A stretch of DNA of 6,693 bases from Prevotellaceae bacterium. Lineage in GTDB: Bacteria; Bacteroidota; Bacteroidia; Bacteroidales; Bacteroidaceae. The notes under the pieces were generated by a model. That model made no database searches. It worked only from the letters and a program-made list of their open reading frames with translations, and was not told the DNA's origin. The position numbers and the translations under genes were made by a program. The stretch covers positions 1 to 6,693 of the forward strand of contig JAISIB010000147.1 in assembly GCA_031262265.1 (NCBI GenBank), read 5' to 3'. Shown piece after piece: positions 1 to 6,472 of the stretch (the stretch's first letter is position 1; each line of letters opens with the position of its first letter).

Positions 1-3000
1 CGGATTGCTGATAACGGAGTTCTTCGTAACGCCCCAAGAGCTGTTGAGAAGGTTTCCGATATTCAGGATATCGAACGTAAGCTGCAACGTATTTTTCGTT
101 TTGCCTACGTTGACATAAAAGTCTTTGGTCAACTTCACGTCAAAACGGTTCACCCAAGGATAAACAGCGGAGAATGCTTCGGCATATTCGCCTTTATGTT
201 TACTCAGATAAGAGTCTTGTTCAACAAAATTCCAGAATGCGTCAGCTTGCTCGGCGGCCGTCAGAAGCACCTCGCCACCTGTGTTGGTAATGTCGACGAA
301 AGAAATGTCATTCTTCGAAGCGGGGATATACATCAAGTCGTAAATTACTTCATCGCCGTTCATGTCGTTACTATACATGTAGCTGTATCGACCGGGATTG
401 TAGCCGGTGTAGTAAATACCGATGCTCGTTCCTTTCCATGTGCTGCAATCGGGAATACGATACGTCAGTGATCCGATCACCTTGTGCGGCGTTACGTATT
501 GCGAGTTCTGCAACGTATATTGATTGGCGCCGTTGACCGTAGGTTGGTTGTTCCACGCCGAAGCCGCCTGATTGCCCGGATTACCCGATACTTCTTTCAC
601 CACGGTGTAGGTATAGCTCAACATCAGGTTGAGGTTTTCTACCGGATTAGTGTTGACCATGAAATTCAGGTTGTAGCCGTAGCCCTTATTCGTGTTTTGT
701 AAGAGCATGACGTCTCCCATTTTCGAGTTTACGTAATACCCCTTGTTGCCCGGATAGATATAACGATTGTCGGGACCTGCAAATTGCGGCAAACCTTCTA
801 CATCCATGACGTTGATATTCTTTTGTACCATCGCATTGATGTCTTTGGAGTACATACCTTCCAAGCGGAAGTTCAGCGGGAAGTCAACGGGTGCTTGCCA
901 ATCAACGGCCAGCGACATTTTCCATACTTGCGGCAATTTAAAATTGCGGTCTACGGCTGCCGTTGAGGACGGTAATTGTTGGGCAGGCTGATTAGGCAAG
1001 CCAAGTGCTTGTACGATCTCATTAACGTCTGTCAGCATCTTGCCATTCGGCATCAATTTGGCGTATTGCTCGGCAGAAAGGCCGTTTTCGCCGATTGTAT
1101 TTTGAATCATACCGGCATTGGTCGGCATATTGGTGAAGAATACCAAAGGAATACGTCCGGTGAAGATTCCCATGCCGTAAGATACTTTCAGAGATTTGTC
1201 TCCGAACACATCCCAATTCAAGCCGATACGCGGTGAAAGCAATACTCTTGATTTAGGCCACAAGCCGGTGTTGATTCTCTGGCCGTCGAGGAATGTTTCT
1301 GCTGAGATGGCTGTGTTTTCGGCCAAATCGTTCAGATAAAGATTCAAGTCGGCGCGAATGCCATAGGTTGCTTTTAATCGATCGGACACGTTCCATTCGT
1401 CTTGCGCGTAAGCTGACCATTGACCGAACGAAAGTTCTGATACGGGATTCAGATTTCCGCCATAACCGTACGTCAAACCGAAAGCAATCGGTGCTTTGCC
1501 GGTTTGGAAGTCGTCGAAGCTGGCAAAACGATAGTATCCCGTCGCATAACGCATGTATGCGTTCGAAACATATTGGTTTTCGTAGCTTACACCGCCTGTC
1601 AGTTTGTGGTTACCCAGCGTGTATGTGAGATTATCGGCAACGGTAATGACTTTATTCTTCACTCCATTGTTCCATGTGAAGAGTTCATATCCTGCGCTCA
1701 TGAAGATATCTCCCTCTTTCCAAATGTCTACGTGCGGGAACGGAGCCGAATTGCTACCGCGCATATCCTCAATATTGGTATAGGTAGCCAATATCTGATT
1801 AGACAAACTGTTGCCGAGACGGCTGTTTAGTTCGCCCGTAACCGATGCTACCGTGTTGTCCATACTATACACGTTGTTGCTGAACGCCATCGAGTATTCC
1901 GAGATACGATTGTGTGCAGCGCGCGGACGAGGAGCCGAGTTACCGTTCGTAGCTATCCATGTTTGGTTCTTTGTGTAGTTATAGCGAACGGTTAGCTTGT
2001 GTGCATCGTTGATATTCCAGTCCAAACGTGCCAGAATCTTATTGTTCGTCGTTCCACCCGGAAAATTAGTGTACGAACCCGGGTCGTATCCGTACGTATT
2101 TTTTAGAACATTGGCAAAAGCGTCCATATCTGCTGCCGTCGTCCGGCTGTATCGGTTTTCAACCGCTTGGCCGTCTTCCGAAACACGGTAAGTGGTGGTC
2201 TGACCGGGCGATTCTTCTTTCTCCGCATTTACGAAGAAAAAGAGTTTATTCTTGATAATGGGGCCACCTAACGTGAATCCGTAAATATTCGTCTTTTCTT
2301 CGAACGGCGTCCCTAAGTATGTTCCGTCCACCTTATTGCCGCGCAAATCTTGGTTACGGAGATAGGTGTATACCGAACCCTTAAACGTATTGGTACCGCT
2401 TTTCGTAATGGCGTTAATGCCCGCGCCCACAAAATTAGCTTGGCGCACGTCAAACGGAGCGATGGTCACCTGCAATTCTTCGATAGCGTCGATAGAAATA
2501 GGGTTGCCGCCGCCGGGAAGCGCGTCGTTCAAACCGAAGTAGTTGTTGAAGTTGGCACCGTCAATGGTGATATTGTTCAGACGACCGTCGCGTCCGCCGA
2601 AACTACGTCCGCTGCCCGAATACGGAGAGAGGCGCGTGTAGTCAACGATGCTTCGGTTGATGGAAGGCAACGTGGTGATTTCGCGGTTGTTGACGTTAGT
2701 GGTGGCGCCGGTGCGCTCATTGCCTAATTTGGAACGCGTGCCGGTGATGATCACTTCGTCCAATAGTGCAGCACTCTCTTTCATGTCTGCGTCCACCTGG
2801 TAGTTCTCGCCCAATTTGAGGGTGATTCCTTCTACTACCACGGTTTGGAAGCCTATGAACGAGATTGTTACTTTATACGGCCCGCCCGTACGCATGCCTT
2901 GCAGTGAGAAGCGTCCTTCTATGTTGGTAGCGGCACCGTATAATGTCCCCGAAGGTTCGTGCACCGCTTGTACGGTTGCGCCGATAACGGGTTCATTTCC

Positions 3001-3099
3001 GGTGACCACCTTACCGCTCATGGAAGAGGTCGTTACCTGTGCTTGTAGTATAAAGACTACGGAACACAATAAAAAAGCAGAAAGCAGTAATCGTTTCAT
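1..3099 (-). CDS. Oar-like TonB-dependent outer-membrane receptor with carboxypeptidase-regulatory-like N-terminal domain (3' end cut by window edge)
   Basis: The minus-strand frame is open from the ATG at 3097-3099 to base 1, giving 1033 codons without a stop. Residues 1-20 form a signal peptide (MKRLLLSAFLL core, probable cleavage after LQA). About residues 22-107 are a CarboxypepD_reg-like beta-sandwich (SGKVV...GATV...G.F...GPYKVTISFIGF). A TonB-box-like DEVIITG follows at 114-120. The plug lies near 125-235, with NITIDGANFNN, IEELQV and GAGINAITKSGTN. The barrel begins with FKGSVYTYLRN and YGFTLGGPIIKNKLFFF. The last visible residues, FDILNIGNLLNSSWG, are typical of a late barrel strand, so I infer only a few dozen residues are missing. 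Such receptors import a ligand across the outer membrane using TonB/ExbBD energy; the ligand cannot be read here. No SusD-like partner lies upstream; the downstream side is outside the window. The family call is firm, the substrate unknown. Confidence 0.93.
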   Translation of the reverse strand, partial: MKRLLLSAFLLCSVVFILQAQVTTSSMSGKVVTGNEPVIGATVQAVHEPSGTLYGAATNIEGRFSLQGMRTGGPYKVTISFIGFQTVVVEGITLKLGENYQVDADMKESAALLDEVIITGTRSKLGNERTGATTNVNNREITTLPSINRSIVDYTRLSPYSGSGRSFGGRDGRLNNITIDGANFNNYFGLNDALPGGGNPISIDAIEELQVTIAPFDVRQANFVGAGINAITKSGTNTFKGSVYTYLRNQDLRGNKVDGTYLGTPFEEKTNIYGFTLGGPIIKNKLFFFVNAEKEESPGQTTTYRVSEDGQAVENRYSRTTAADMDAFANVLKNTYGYDPGSYTNFPGGTTNNKILARLDWNINDAHKLTVRYNYTKNQTWIATNGNSAPRPRAAHNRISEYSMAFSNNVYSMDNTVASVTGELNSRLGNSLSNQILATYTNIEDMRGSNSAPFPHVDIWKEGDIFMSAGYELFTWNNGVKNKVITVADNLTYTLGNHKLTGGVSYENQYVSNAYMRYATGYYRFASFDDFQTGKAPIAFGLTYGYGGNLNPVSELSFGQWSAYAQDEWNVSDRLKATYGIRADLNLYLNDLAENTAISAETFLDGQRINTGLWPKSRVLLSPRIGLNWDVFGDKSLKVSYGMGIFTGRIPLVFFTNMPTNAGMIQNTIGENGLSAEQYAKLMPNGKMLTDVNEIVQALGLPNQPAQQLPSSTAAVDRNFKLPQVWKMSLAVDWQAPVDFPLNFRLEGMYSKDINAMVQKNINVMDVEGLPQFAGPDNRYIYPGNKGYYVNSKMGDVMLLQNTNKGYGYNLNFMVNTNPVENLNLMLSYTYTVVKEVSGNPGNQAASAWNNQPTVNGANQYTLQNSQYVTPHKVIGSLTYRIPDCSTWKGTSIGIYYTGYNPGRYSYMYSNDMNGDEVIYDLMYIPASKNDISFVDITNTGGEVLLTAAEQADAFWNFVEQDSYLSKHKGEYAEAFSAVYPWVNRFDVKLTKDFYVNVGKTKNTLQLTFDILNIGNLLNSSWGVTKNSVISNP

Positions 3100-3151
3100 C
3101 TTATGAAAATTAAAAACTGTTTGAGTAAAATAACTTATTTGAAAAACGCCA

Positions 3152-3159
3152 CAAAATTA
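3152..3159 (-). promoter_or_regulatory. Candidate Bacteroides-type -7 element for the TonB receptor gene
   Basis: Read on the minus strand this is TAATTTTG, an exact match to the Bacteroidota -7 consensus TAnnTTTG. It lies 52 bases upstream of the receptor ATG, which would give a leader of roughly 45 bases. The -33 element is poor: the minus-strand bases 20 positions further upstream read TTAG (3180-3183) instead of TTTG. The assignment therefore rests on one box plus position and is tentative. Confidence 0.45.
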
Positions 3160-3281
3160 AGAAAAACATATTATCCGCCCTAATAAAATCGAAGACTTTG
3201 CTGTTACTTTTTTGTTTTCCCCTGCGAGAAGTTTTTCTTGTCCGTATCTTCGTTGCTTTTTTAACGTTGGCGACAAAATAT

Positions 3282-3356
3282 CAAGGTCAGATAGTCGATT
3301 ATCAAAGCCGGATATTTTTCTTTCGCGCTTTGATAATTCGCTAACATACGACCTTG
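3282..3356. repeat. 75-base imperfect inverted repeat / long stem-loop
   Basis: The inner arms ATTATCAAAGC (3298-3308) and GCTTTGATAAT (3327-3337) are perfectly complementary over 11 bases around an 18-base loop. Pairing continues outward past a bulged T3338 (C3296-G3297 with C3339-G3340), then past a bulged T3295 (TAG 3292-3294 with CTA 3341-3343). After a small internal loop, 7 more perfect pairs follow (CAAGGTC 3282-3288 with GACCTTG 3350-3356). In total about 23 base pairs are arranged co-linearly. It lies upstream of both divergent promoter candidates. It could be an operator, a structured small RNA, or the remnant of a small mobile repeat; no flanking target duplication was visible. No T-run follows directly on either strand, so it is not a classic terminator. 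Confidence 0.7.
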
Positions 3357-3388
3357 TGGATTCACCCTACGGCGGCATTTCGTCGACA

Positions 3389-3423
3389 AACGAATAAAAA
3401 ACTGCTTTTCGTTGTTTTTTTTT
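3389..3423 (+). terminator. Weak hairpin plus T-run, possible intrinsic terminator
   Basis: AACGAA (3389-3394) can pair with TTCGTT (3408-3413) around a 13-base loop, and the stem is followed after one G by nine T residues (3415-3423). The stem is short and AT-rich, so its strength is doubtful. It precedes the dapF promoter candidate at 3434, so it would end transcription coming from upstream on the plus strand. No annotated gene there needs it, unless the neighbouring inverted repeat is transcribed. It may simply be an A/T-rich promoter-upstream region. Confidence 0.25.
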
Positions 3424-3433
3424 GCGAATTTAC

Positions 3434-3464
3434 TTTGCTATTAGAATATGAAACACTAATTTTG
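3434..3464 (+). promoter_or_regulatory. Bacteroides-type promoter for the dapF-dapL operon
   Basis: TTTG at 3434-3437 is followed after exactly 19 bases by TAATTTTG at 3457-3464. This matches the Bacteroidota primary-sigma consensus TTTG-N19-21-TAnnTTTG in both boxes and in spacing. Transcription would be expected to start near 3470, leaving a leader of about 30 bases before the dapF ATG at 3504. That leader is T-rich and has no clear Shine-Dalgarno sequence, which is normal for this phylum. The promoter also supports the 3504 start over any earlier in-frame start. Confidence 0.7.
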
Positions 3465-3503
3465 CGCGCAAATAGTAAGTATTTTACGTTATTTTTAATC
3501 GAA

Positions 3504-4316
3504 ATGACACATCAGAGGATTAGGTTTACAAAAATGCATGGGGCAGCTAACGACTATATATATGTAGATACGAGCAAGTACCCGCTTGTCGACCCTGCGA
3601 AGTTGGCCGTGCAATGGAGTGCCTATCATACGGGAATCGGAAGCGACGGATTGGTGCTGATCGGTGCTTCATCGGTAGCCGATTTCAGTATGCGGATTTT
3701 CAATGCCGATGGCTCGGAAGCTTTAATGTGCGGCAACGCAACGCGGTGTATTGCCAAATATGTATATGAAAGCGGCATGACGACAAAAACCGAGATTGCG
3801 CTGGAAACTTTGTCAGGCATTAAAATTCTTAGGATACATCTCTCTGACGATAACAAAGTAGAAACCGTCACCGTGGATATGGGTGCGCCGTCCGACATGC
3901 GGTCGATTGTCTTAAATGCTGCCGGCGTCTCGTATGAAGCGACGTATGTCTCGATGGGGAATCCGCATTTGGTGATCTTTGTCGATGATATTAATAAGGT
4001 AGATTTGCCGGTTGTCGGTCCTTCCTTGGAGAATCATCCGCTATTTCCGGATCGTATCAATGTAGAGTTTGCGCAACTGCTCTCAGGCGATGCTATTCGT
4101 ATGCGCGTATGGGAGCGCGGATCCGGTATTACGATGGCTTGCGGTACGGGCGCGTGCGCCACGGCCGTAGCGGCTTCGTTCACCGGACGAACGGGAAGAA
4201 AAAGTGAACTGATTATGGACGGCGGACGATTGACTATCGAGTGGGATGAGCGGAGCGGGCATGTGATGATGACCGGCGGGGCGACGAAAGTTTTTGAAGG
4301 GGAAATAGAATTGTAA
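3504..4316 (+). CDS. dapF: Diaminopimelate epimerase
   Basis: This 270-residue cytoplasmic enzyme interconverts LL- and meso-diaminopimelate without a cofactor, the last step before lysine and the meso-DAP of peptidoglycan. The fold is two homologous halves, each supplying one catalytic cysteine. Seen here are the N-terminal KMHGAANDY (10-18), FNADGSEALMCGNATRC (66-82) with Cys76, MGNPH (151-155), and ERGSGITMACGTGACA (204-219) with Cys213. The length fits the family (about 260-280). ATG 3504 is chosen because it puts KMHG at residue 10, as in homologues, and lies just downstream of the promoter candidate. The same frame stays open to an ATG at 3354, but that stretch overlaps the promoter and has no family similarity. 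A small oddity is Ala15 where the family usually has Gly (GxGND). dapL follows after 52 bases. Confidence 0.96.
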   Translation: MTHQRIRFTKMHGAANDYIYVDTSKYPLVDPAKLAVQWSAYHTGIGSDGLVLIGASSVADFSMRIFNADGSEALMCGNATRCIAKYVYESGMTTKTEIALETLSGIKILRIHLSDDNKVETVTVDMGAPSDMRSIVLNAAGVSYEATYVSMGNPHLVIFVDDINKVDLPVVGPSLENHPLFPDRINVEFAQLLSGDAIRMRVWERGSGITMACGTGACATAVAASFTGRTGRKSELIMDGGRLTIEWDERSGHVMMTGGATKVFEGEIEL

Positions 4317-4368
4317 TATACCATTAATAATATAGCAACCCAGACAACCATCATATAGAGAAAGCGCA

Positions 4369-5601
4369 ATGGCATTAGTAAACGAACAATTTTTGAAACT
4401 TCCGGGCAGCTACTTATTCTCGGATATAGCTAAGAAAGTAGCTGCTTTTAAGGAAAGCCATCCGGACAAGGATCTTATTCGATTAGGTATCGGCGATGTG
4501 ACGCAACCGTTGGCGCCGGCTTGCATCGCTGCCATGAATAAAGCGGTGAACGAGATGGCTGATAAAACGACCTTTCGCGGTTATGGACCGGAGCAAGGAT
4601 ACGATTTCCTGACGAAAGCCATTGTCGAGAACGACTACCTACCGCGTGGCATTACGCTATCTACCGATGAAGTTTTTGTGAGCGACGGTGCCAAGAGTGA
4701 TACCGGAAATATCGGCGACATCCTGCATGCCGACAATCGGGTCGGACTAACGGATCCGGTCTATCCGGTTTATATCGATAGCAACGTAATGGGTGGACGC
4801 GCCGGCGAGTTGCAGTCGGACGGCAAATGGAGTCGAATCGTTTACATTCCTTGTACGGGTGAGAACCGGTTCGTTCCGCAACTTCCGACCGAGCGCGTGG
4901 ATATGCTTTACTTGTGTTATCCGAACAATCCGACGGGTACGACGCTGAGCAAAGCAGAATTGAAAAAGTGGGTAGATTACGCTTTGGCGAACGATACCTT
5001 AATATTATATGATGCGGCTTACGAAGCATACATTCAAGAGGCGGACGTGCCGCATTCTATCTACGAAATTGAAGGAGCGAAGCAGTGTGCCATCGAATTT
5101 CGCAGTTTCTCTAAAACGGCCGGCTTTACGGGTGTGCGTTGCGGGTACACGGTTGTTCCGAAGGAAGTCAGCGGGAAGACTCGGCAAGGCGAACGCGTTT
5201 CGTTAAATGCTTTGTGGAATCGACGACAAACGACCAAATTTAACGGCGCGTCGTACATTACGCAGCGTGCAGCGGAGGCTATTTATACACCGGACGGGAA
5301 AACGCAAATTAGACGGACGATCGATTATTATATGTCTAACGCTCGTGTGATGAAAGAAGGCTTGGAAGCCTGCGGATTGACGGTCTTCGGCGGAGTAAAT
5401 GCGCCGTACTTGTGGGTACAAACGCCCGACAAGACGCCATCGTGGAAGTTCTTCGAACAGATGTTGTATGAAGCGAACGTTGTCGGTACGCCGGGCGTAG
5501 GATTCGGCCCCAGCGGCGAAGGATATATCCGGCTAACAGCTTTTGGCGAACAAGAAAATTGCGTGGAAGCCATGCGGCGTCTCCGAAACTGGTTGTATTG
5601 A
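4369..5601 (+). CDS. dapL: LL-diaminopimelate aminotransferase
   Basis: This 410-residue pyridoxal-phosphate enzyme of the class I/II (fold type I) aminotransferases converts L-tetrahydrodipicolinate plus glutamate to LL-diaminopimelate and 2-oxoglutarate in one step, bypassing the acylated DapD/DapC/DapE route. Visible landmarks are LGIGDVTQPL (39-48), the cofactor-phosphate segment SDGAKSD (105-111), YPNNPTG (184-190) with the ring-stacking region Asn187, YDAAYEAY (214-221) with Asp215 and Tyr218, and SFSKTAGFTGVRCGY (246-260), where Lys249 is the predicted Schiff-base lysine and Arg257 a phosphate contact. GFGPSGEGYIRL near the C-terminus provides the substrate-carboxylate arginine. The length matches DapL (about 408-411). 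AGAGAAAG just before the ATG is a plausible ribosome site. It follows dapF by 52 bases with no visible terminator, so co-transcription is likely. The pairing with dapF makes the DapL assignment firmer than a generic aminotransferase call. Confidence 0.96.
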   Translation: MALVNEQFLKLPGSYLFSDIAKKVAAFKESHPDKDLIRLGIGDVTQPLAPACIAAMNKAVNEMADKTTFRGYGPEQGYDFLTKAIVENDYLPRGITLSTDEVFVSDGAKSDTGNIGDILHADNRVGLTDPVYPVYIDSNVMGGRAGELQSDGKWSRIVYIPCTGENRFVPQLPTERVDMLYLCYPNNPTGTTLSKAELKKWVDYALANDTLILYDAAYEAYIQEADVPHSIYEIEGAKQCAIEFRSFSKTAGFTGVRCGYTVVPKEVSGKTRQGERVSLNALWNRRQTTKFNGASYITQRAAEAIYTPDGKTQIRRTIDYYMSNARVMKEGLEACGLTVFGGVNAPYLWVQTPDKTPSWKFFEQMLYEANVVGTPGVGFGPSGEGYIRLTAFGEQENCVEAMRRLRNWLY

Positions 5602-5621
5602 ATGTACTTAATCAGATAAAT

Positions 5622-6395
5622 ATGAAAAAAGGGTTATTTTTGGTCTGTATGGCGTTTGCGGCATTCACCGCACAGGCGCAAGAGAATTCCGGACTCGGAG
5701 GTTTTATTAAAGAACTATACGGGACTTTGACCGAGATCATGGGAACGCAGGATGAGGCGGTTCCCGAAGATGGTTTCGAGGTTTCTTTGGGTGCCGATGT
5801 AGTTAGCAGTTACATTTGGCGCGGCCAGAACTTGGGCGGAGTCAGTATCCAACCGAGTTTAGCTATCGGCAAAAACGGATTTTCTTTGTCCGCATGGGGA
5901 TCAATCGGCTTAGATGCGAACGACGCAAAGGAGTTTGATTTGACATTGGGCTATGAAACGGGTGGTTTCAGCGTAGCTCTGACCGATTACTGGGTGACCG
6001 GTGGCGACGAGAAATACTTTACTTTTGCCGCGCATCGTACGGCGCATGTATTGGAAGGTACGTTGGGATATGATTTCGGCTTTCTTGCGCTGACATGGAA
6101 CACCAATATCGCCGGTGCCGACTATTACGGGACTGACGGCAAACGGGCTTATTCTTCGTATGCGGAGATTGCTGTTCCTTTCACGCTTGGCGGCGTAGAT
6201 TTCGGTGCTGAATTAGGCGTTTCTCCTTGGAAGAGCGAATACTATGGTGCGACGGGATTTAATCTAATAAACGTCGGACTGGGAGCAACAAAGGAGCTGA
6301 ATGTGACGCCTACGTTTTCTCTGCCGCTTTCCGTGAAGGTTACTTGTAATCCGAAAGCGGAACAAGCATATTTCGTATTTGGCATAAGTTTTTAA
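5622..6395 (+). CDS. Small outer-membrane beta-barrel protein, TorF/Gcw_chp-like putative porin
   Basis: The gene encodes 257 residues. Residues 1-19 are a signal peptide (MKKGLFLVCMAFAAFTAQA), with signal peptidase I cleavage likely before Gln20. After a short linker (20-50), the rest alternates polar and hydrophobic residues in Gly/aromatic-rich strands and ends in AYFVFGISF, the terminal aromatic signature of barrels inserted by the BAM complex. The segment SSYIWRGQNLGGVSIQPSL (62-80) and EFDLTLGYETGGFSVALTDYW (104-124) recall the putative porin family TorF/Gcw_chp; I judge this by eye. ATG 5622 is chosen because it places MKK directly before the signal peptide; a longer frame from 5559 would overlap dapL and bury the signal. 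It starts 20 bases after dapL, so it is probably in the same operon, and glnN lies downstream. The substrate is unknown; a nitrogen-related role is only suggested by its neighbour. Confidence 0.82.
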   Translation: MKKGLFLVCMAFAAFTAQAQENSGLGGFIKELYGTLTEIMGTQDEAVPEDGFEVSLGADVVSSYIWRGQNLGGVSIQPSLAIGKNGFSLSAWGSIGLDANDAKEFDLTLGYETGGFSVALTDYWVTGGDEKYFTFAAHRTAHVLEGTLGYDFGFLALTWNTNIAGADYYGTDGKRAYSSYAEIAVPFTLGGVDFGAELGVSPWKSEYYGATGFNLINVGLGATKELNVTPTFSLPLSVKVTCNPKAEQAYFVFGISF

Positions 6396-6472
6396 GTCAT
6401 ACCTTATTATAATTAGTAGGAAACATTTTATCTCGCTTTTCACCTTAATCATTAAATATAACGATCACAAGT
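6396..6472 (+). other. 77-base gap before glnN, no firm promoter
   Basis: This AT-rich spacer separates the barrel gene from glnN. I found no TTTG-N19-21-TAnnTTTG promoter, no sigma-54 TGGCAC/TTGC pair, and no GC-rich terminator hairpin. TATAAT occurs at 6408-6413, but without a correctly spaced Bacteroides -33 box. CCT...AGG sequences around 6402-6420 form only an imperfect palindrome. Whether glnN is read from the dapF promoter or from its own promoter cannot be settled here. Confidence 0.4.

Larger units (their letters stand above)
3100..3503. other. Divergent intergenic region between the TonB receptor gene and dapF
   Basis: These 404 bases separate two genes that point away from each other. 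The region is AT-rich and contains no credible coding sequence: the short open frames in it lack family resemblance and overlap promoter-like and inverted-repeat elements. It holds a promoter-like element for each neighbour (3152-3159 on the minus strand, 3434-3464 on the plus strand), a long imperfect inverted repeat (3282-3356), and a weak hairpin with a T-run (3389-3423). About 90 bases, roughly 3190-3281, show nothing I recognise beyond T-rich stretches. No tRNA-like or rRNA-like segment was seen. Confidence 0.8.

Noticed and set aside
2350..2727. 125-codon plus-strand open frame inside the receptor gene, along with several similar ones between 196 and 3106
   Set aside because: They lie antisense to a continuous 1033-codon receptor frame with clear family motifs. 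Their translations are Arg/Val-rich and have no domain-like pattern.
3212..3397. 61-codon plus-strand open frame in the intergenic region
   Set aside because: It spans the inverted repeat, has no recognisable signal or domain, and is of a length expected by chance.
3354..3503. N-terminal extension of dapF from an earlier in-frame ATG
   Set aside because: It overlaps the promoter candidate at 3434-3464 and the T-run. Its translation is unlike DapF, whose homologues start a few residues before KMHG.
4661..5029. 122-codon minus-strand open frame within dapL
   Set aside because: It is the antisense shadow of a conserved aminotransferase gene with all expected motifs, and its translation shows low-complexity Arg/His/Cys content.
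5559..5621. Upstream in-frame start for the barrel protein
   Set aside because: It would overlap the end of dapL by 43 bases and place 21 extra residues before a well-formed signal peptide that begins MKKG.
6378..6413. Possible glnN promoter from TTTG (6378-6381) and TATAAT (6408-6413)
   Set aside because: The spacing is 26 bases instead of 19-21, and the downstream box does not fit TAnnTTTG. E. coli-type -10 boxes are not the phylum's consensus.
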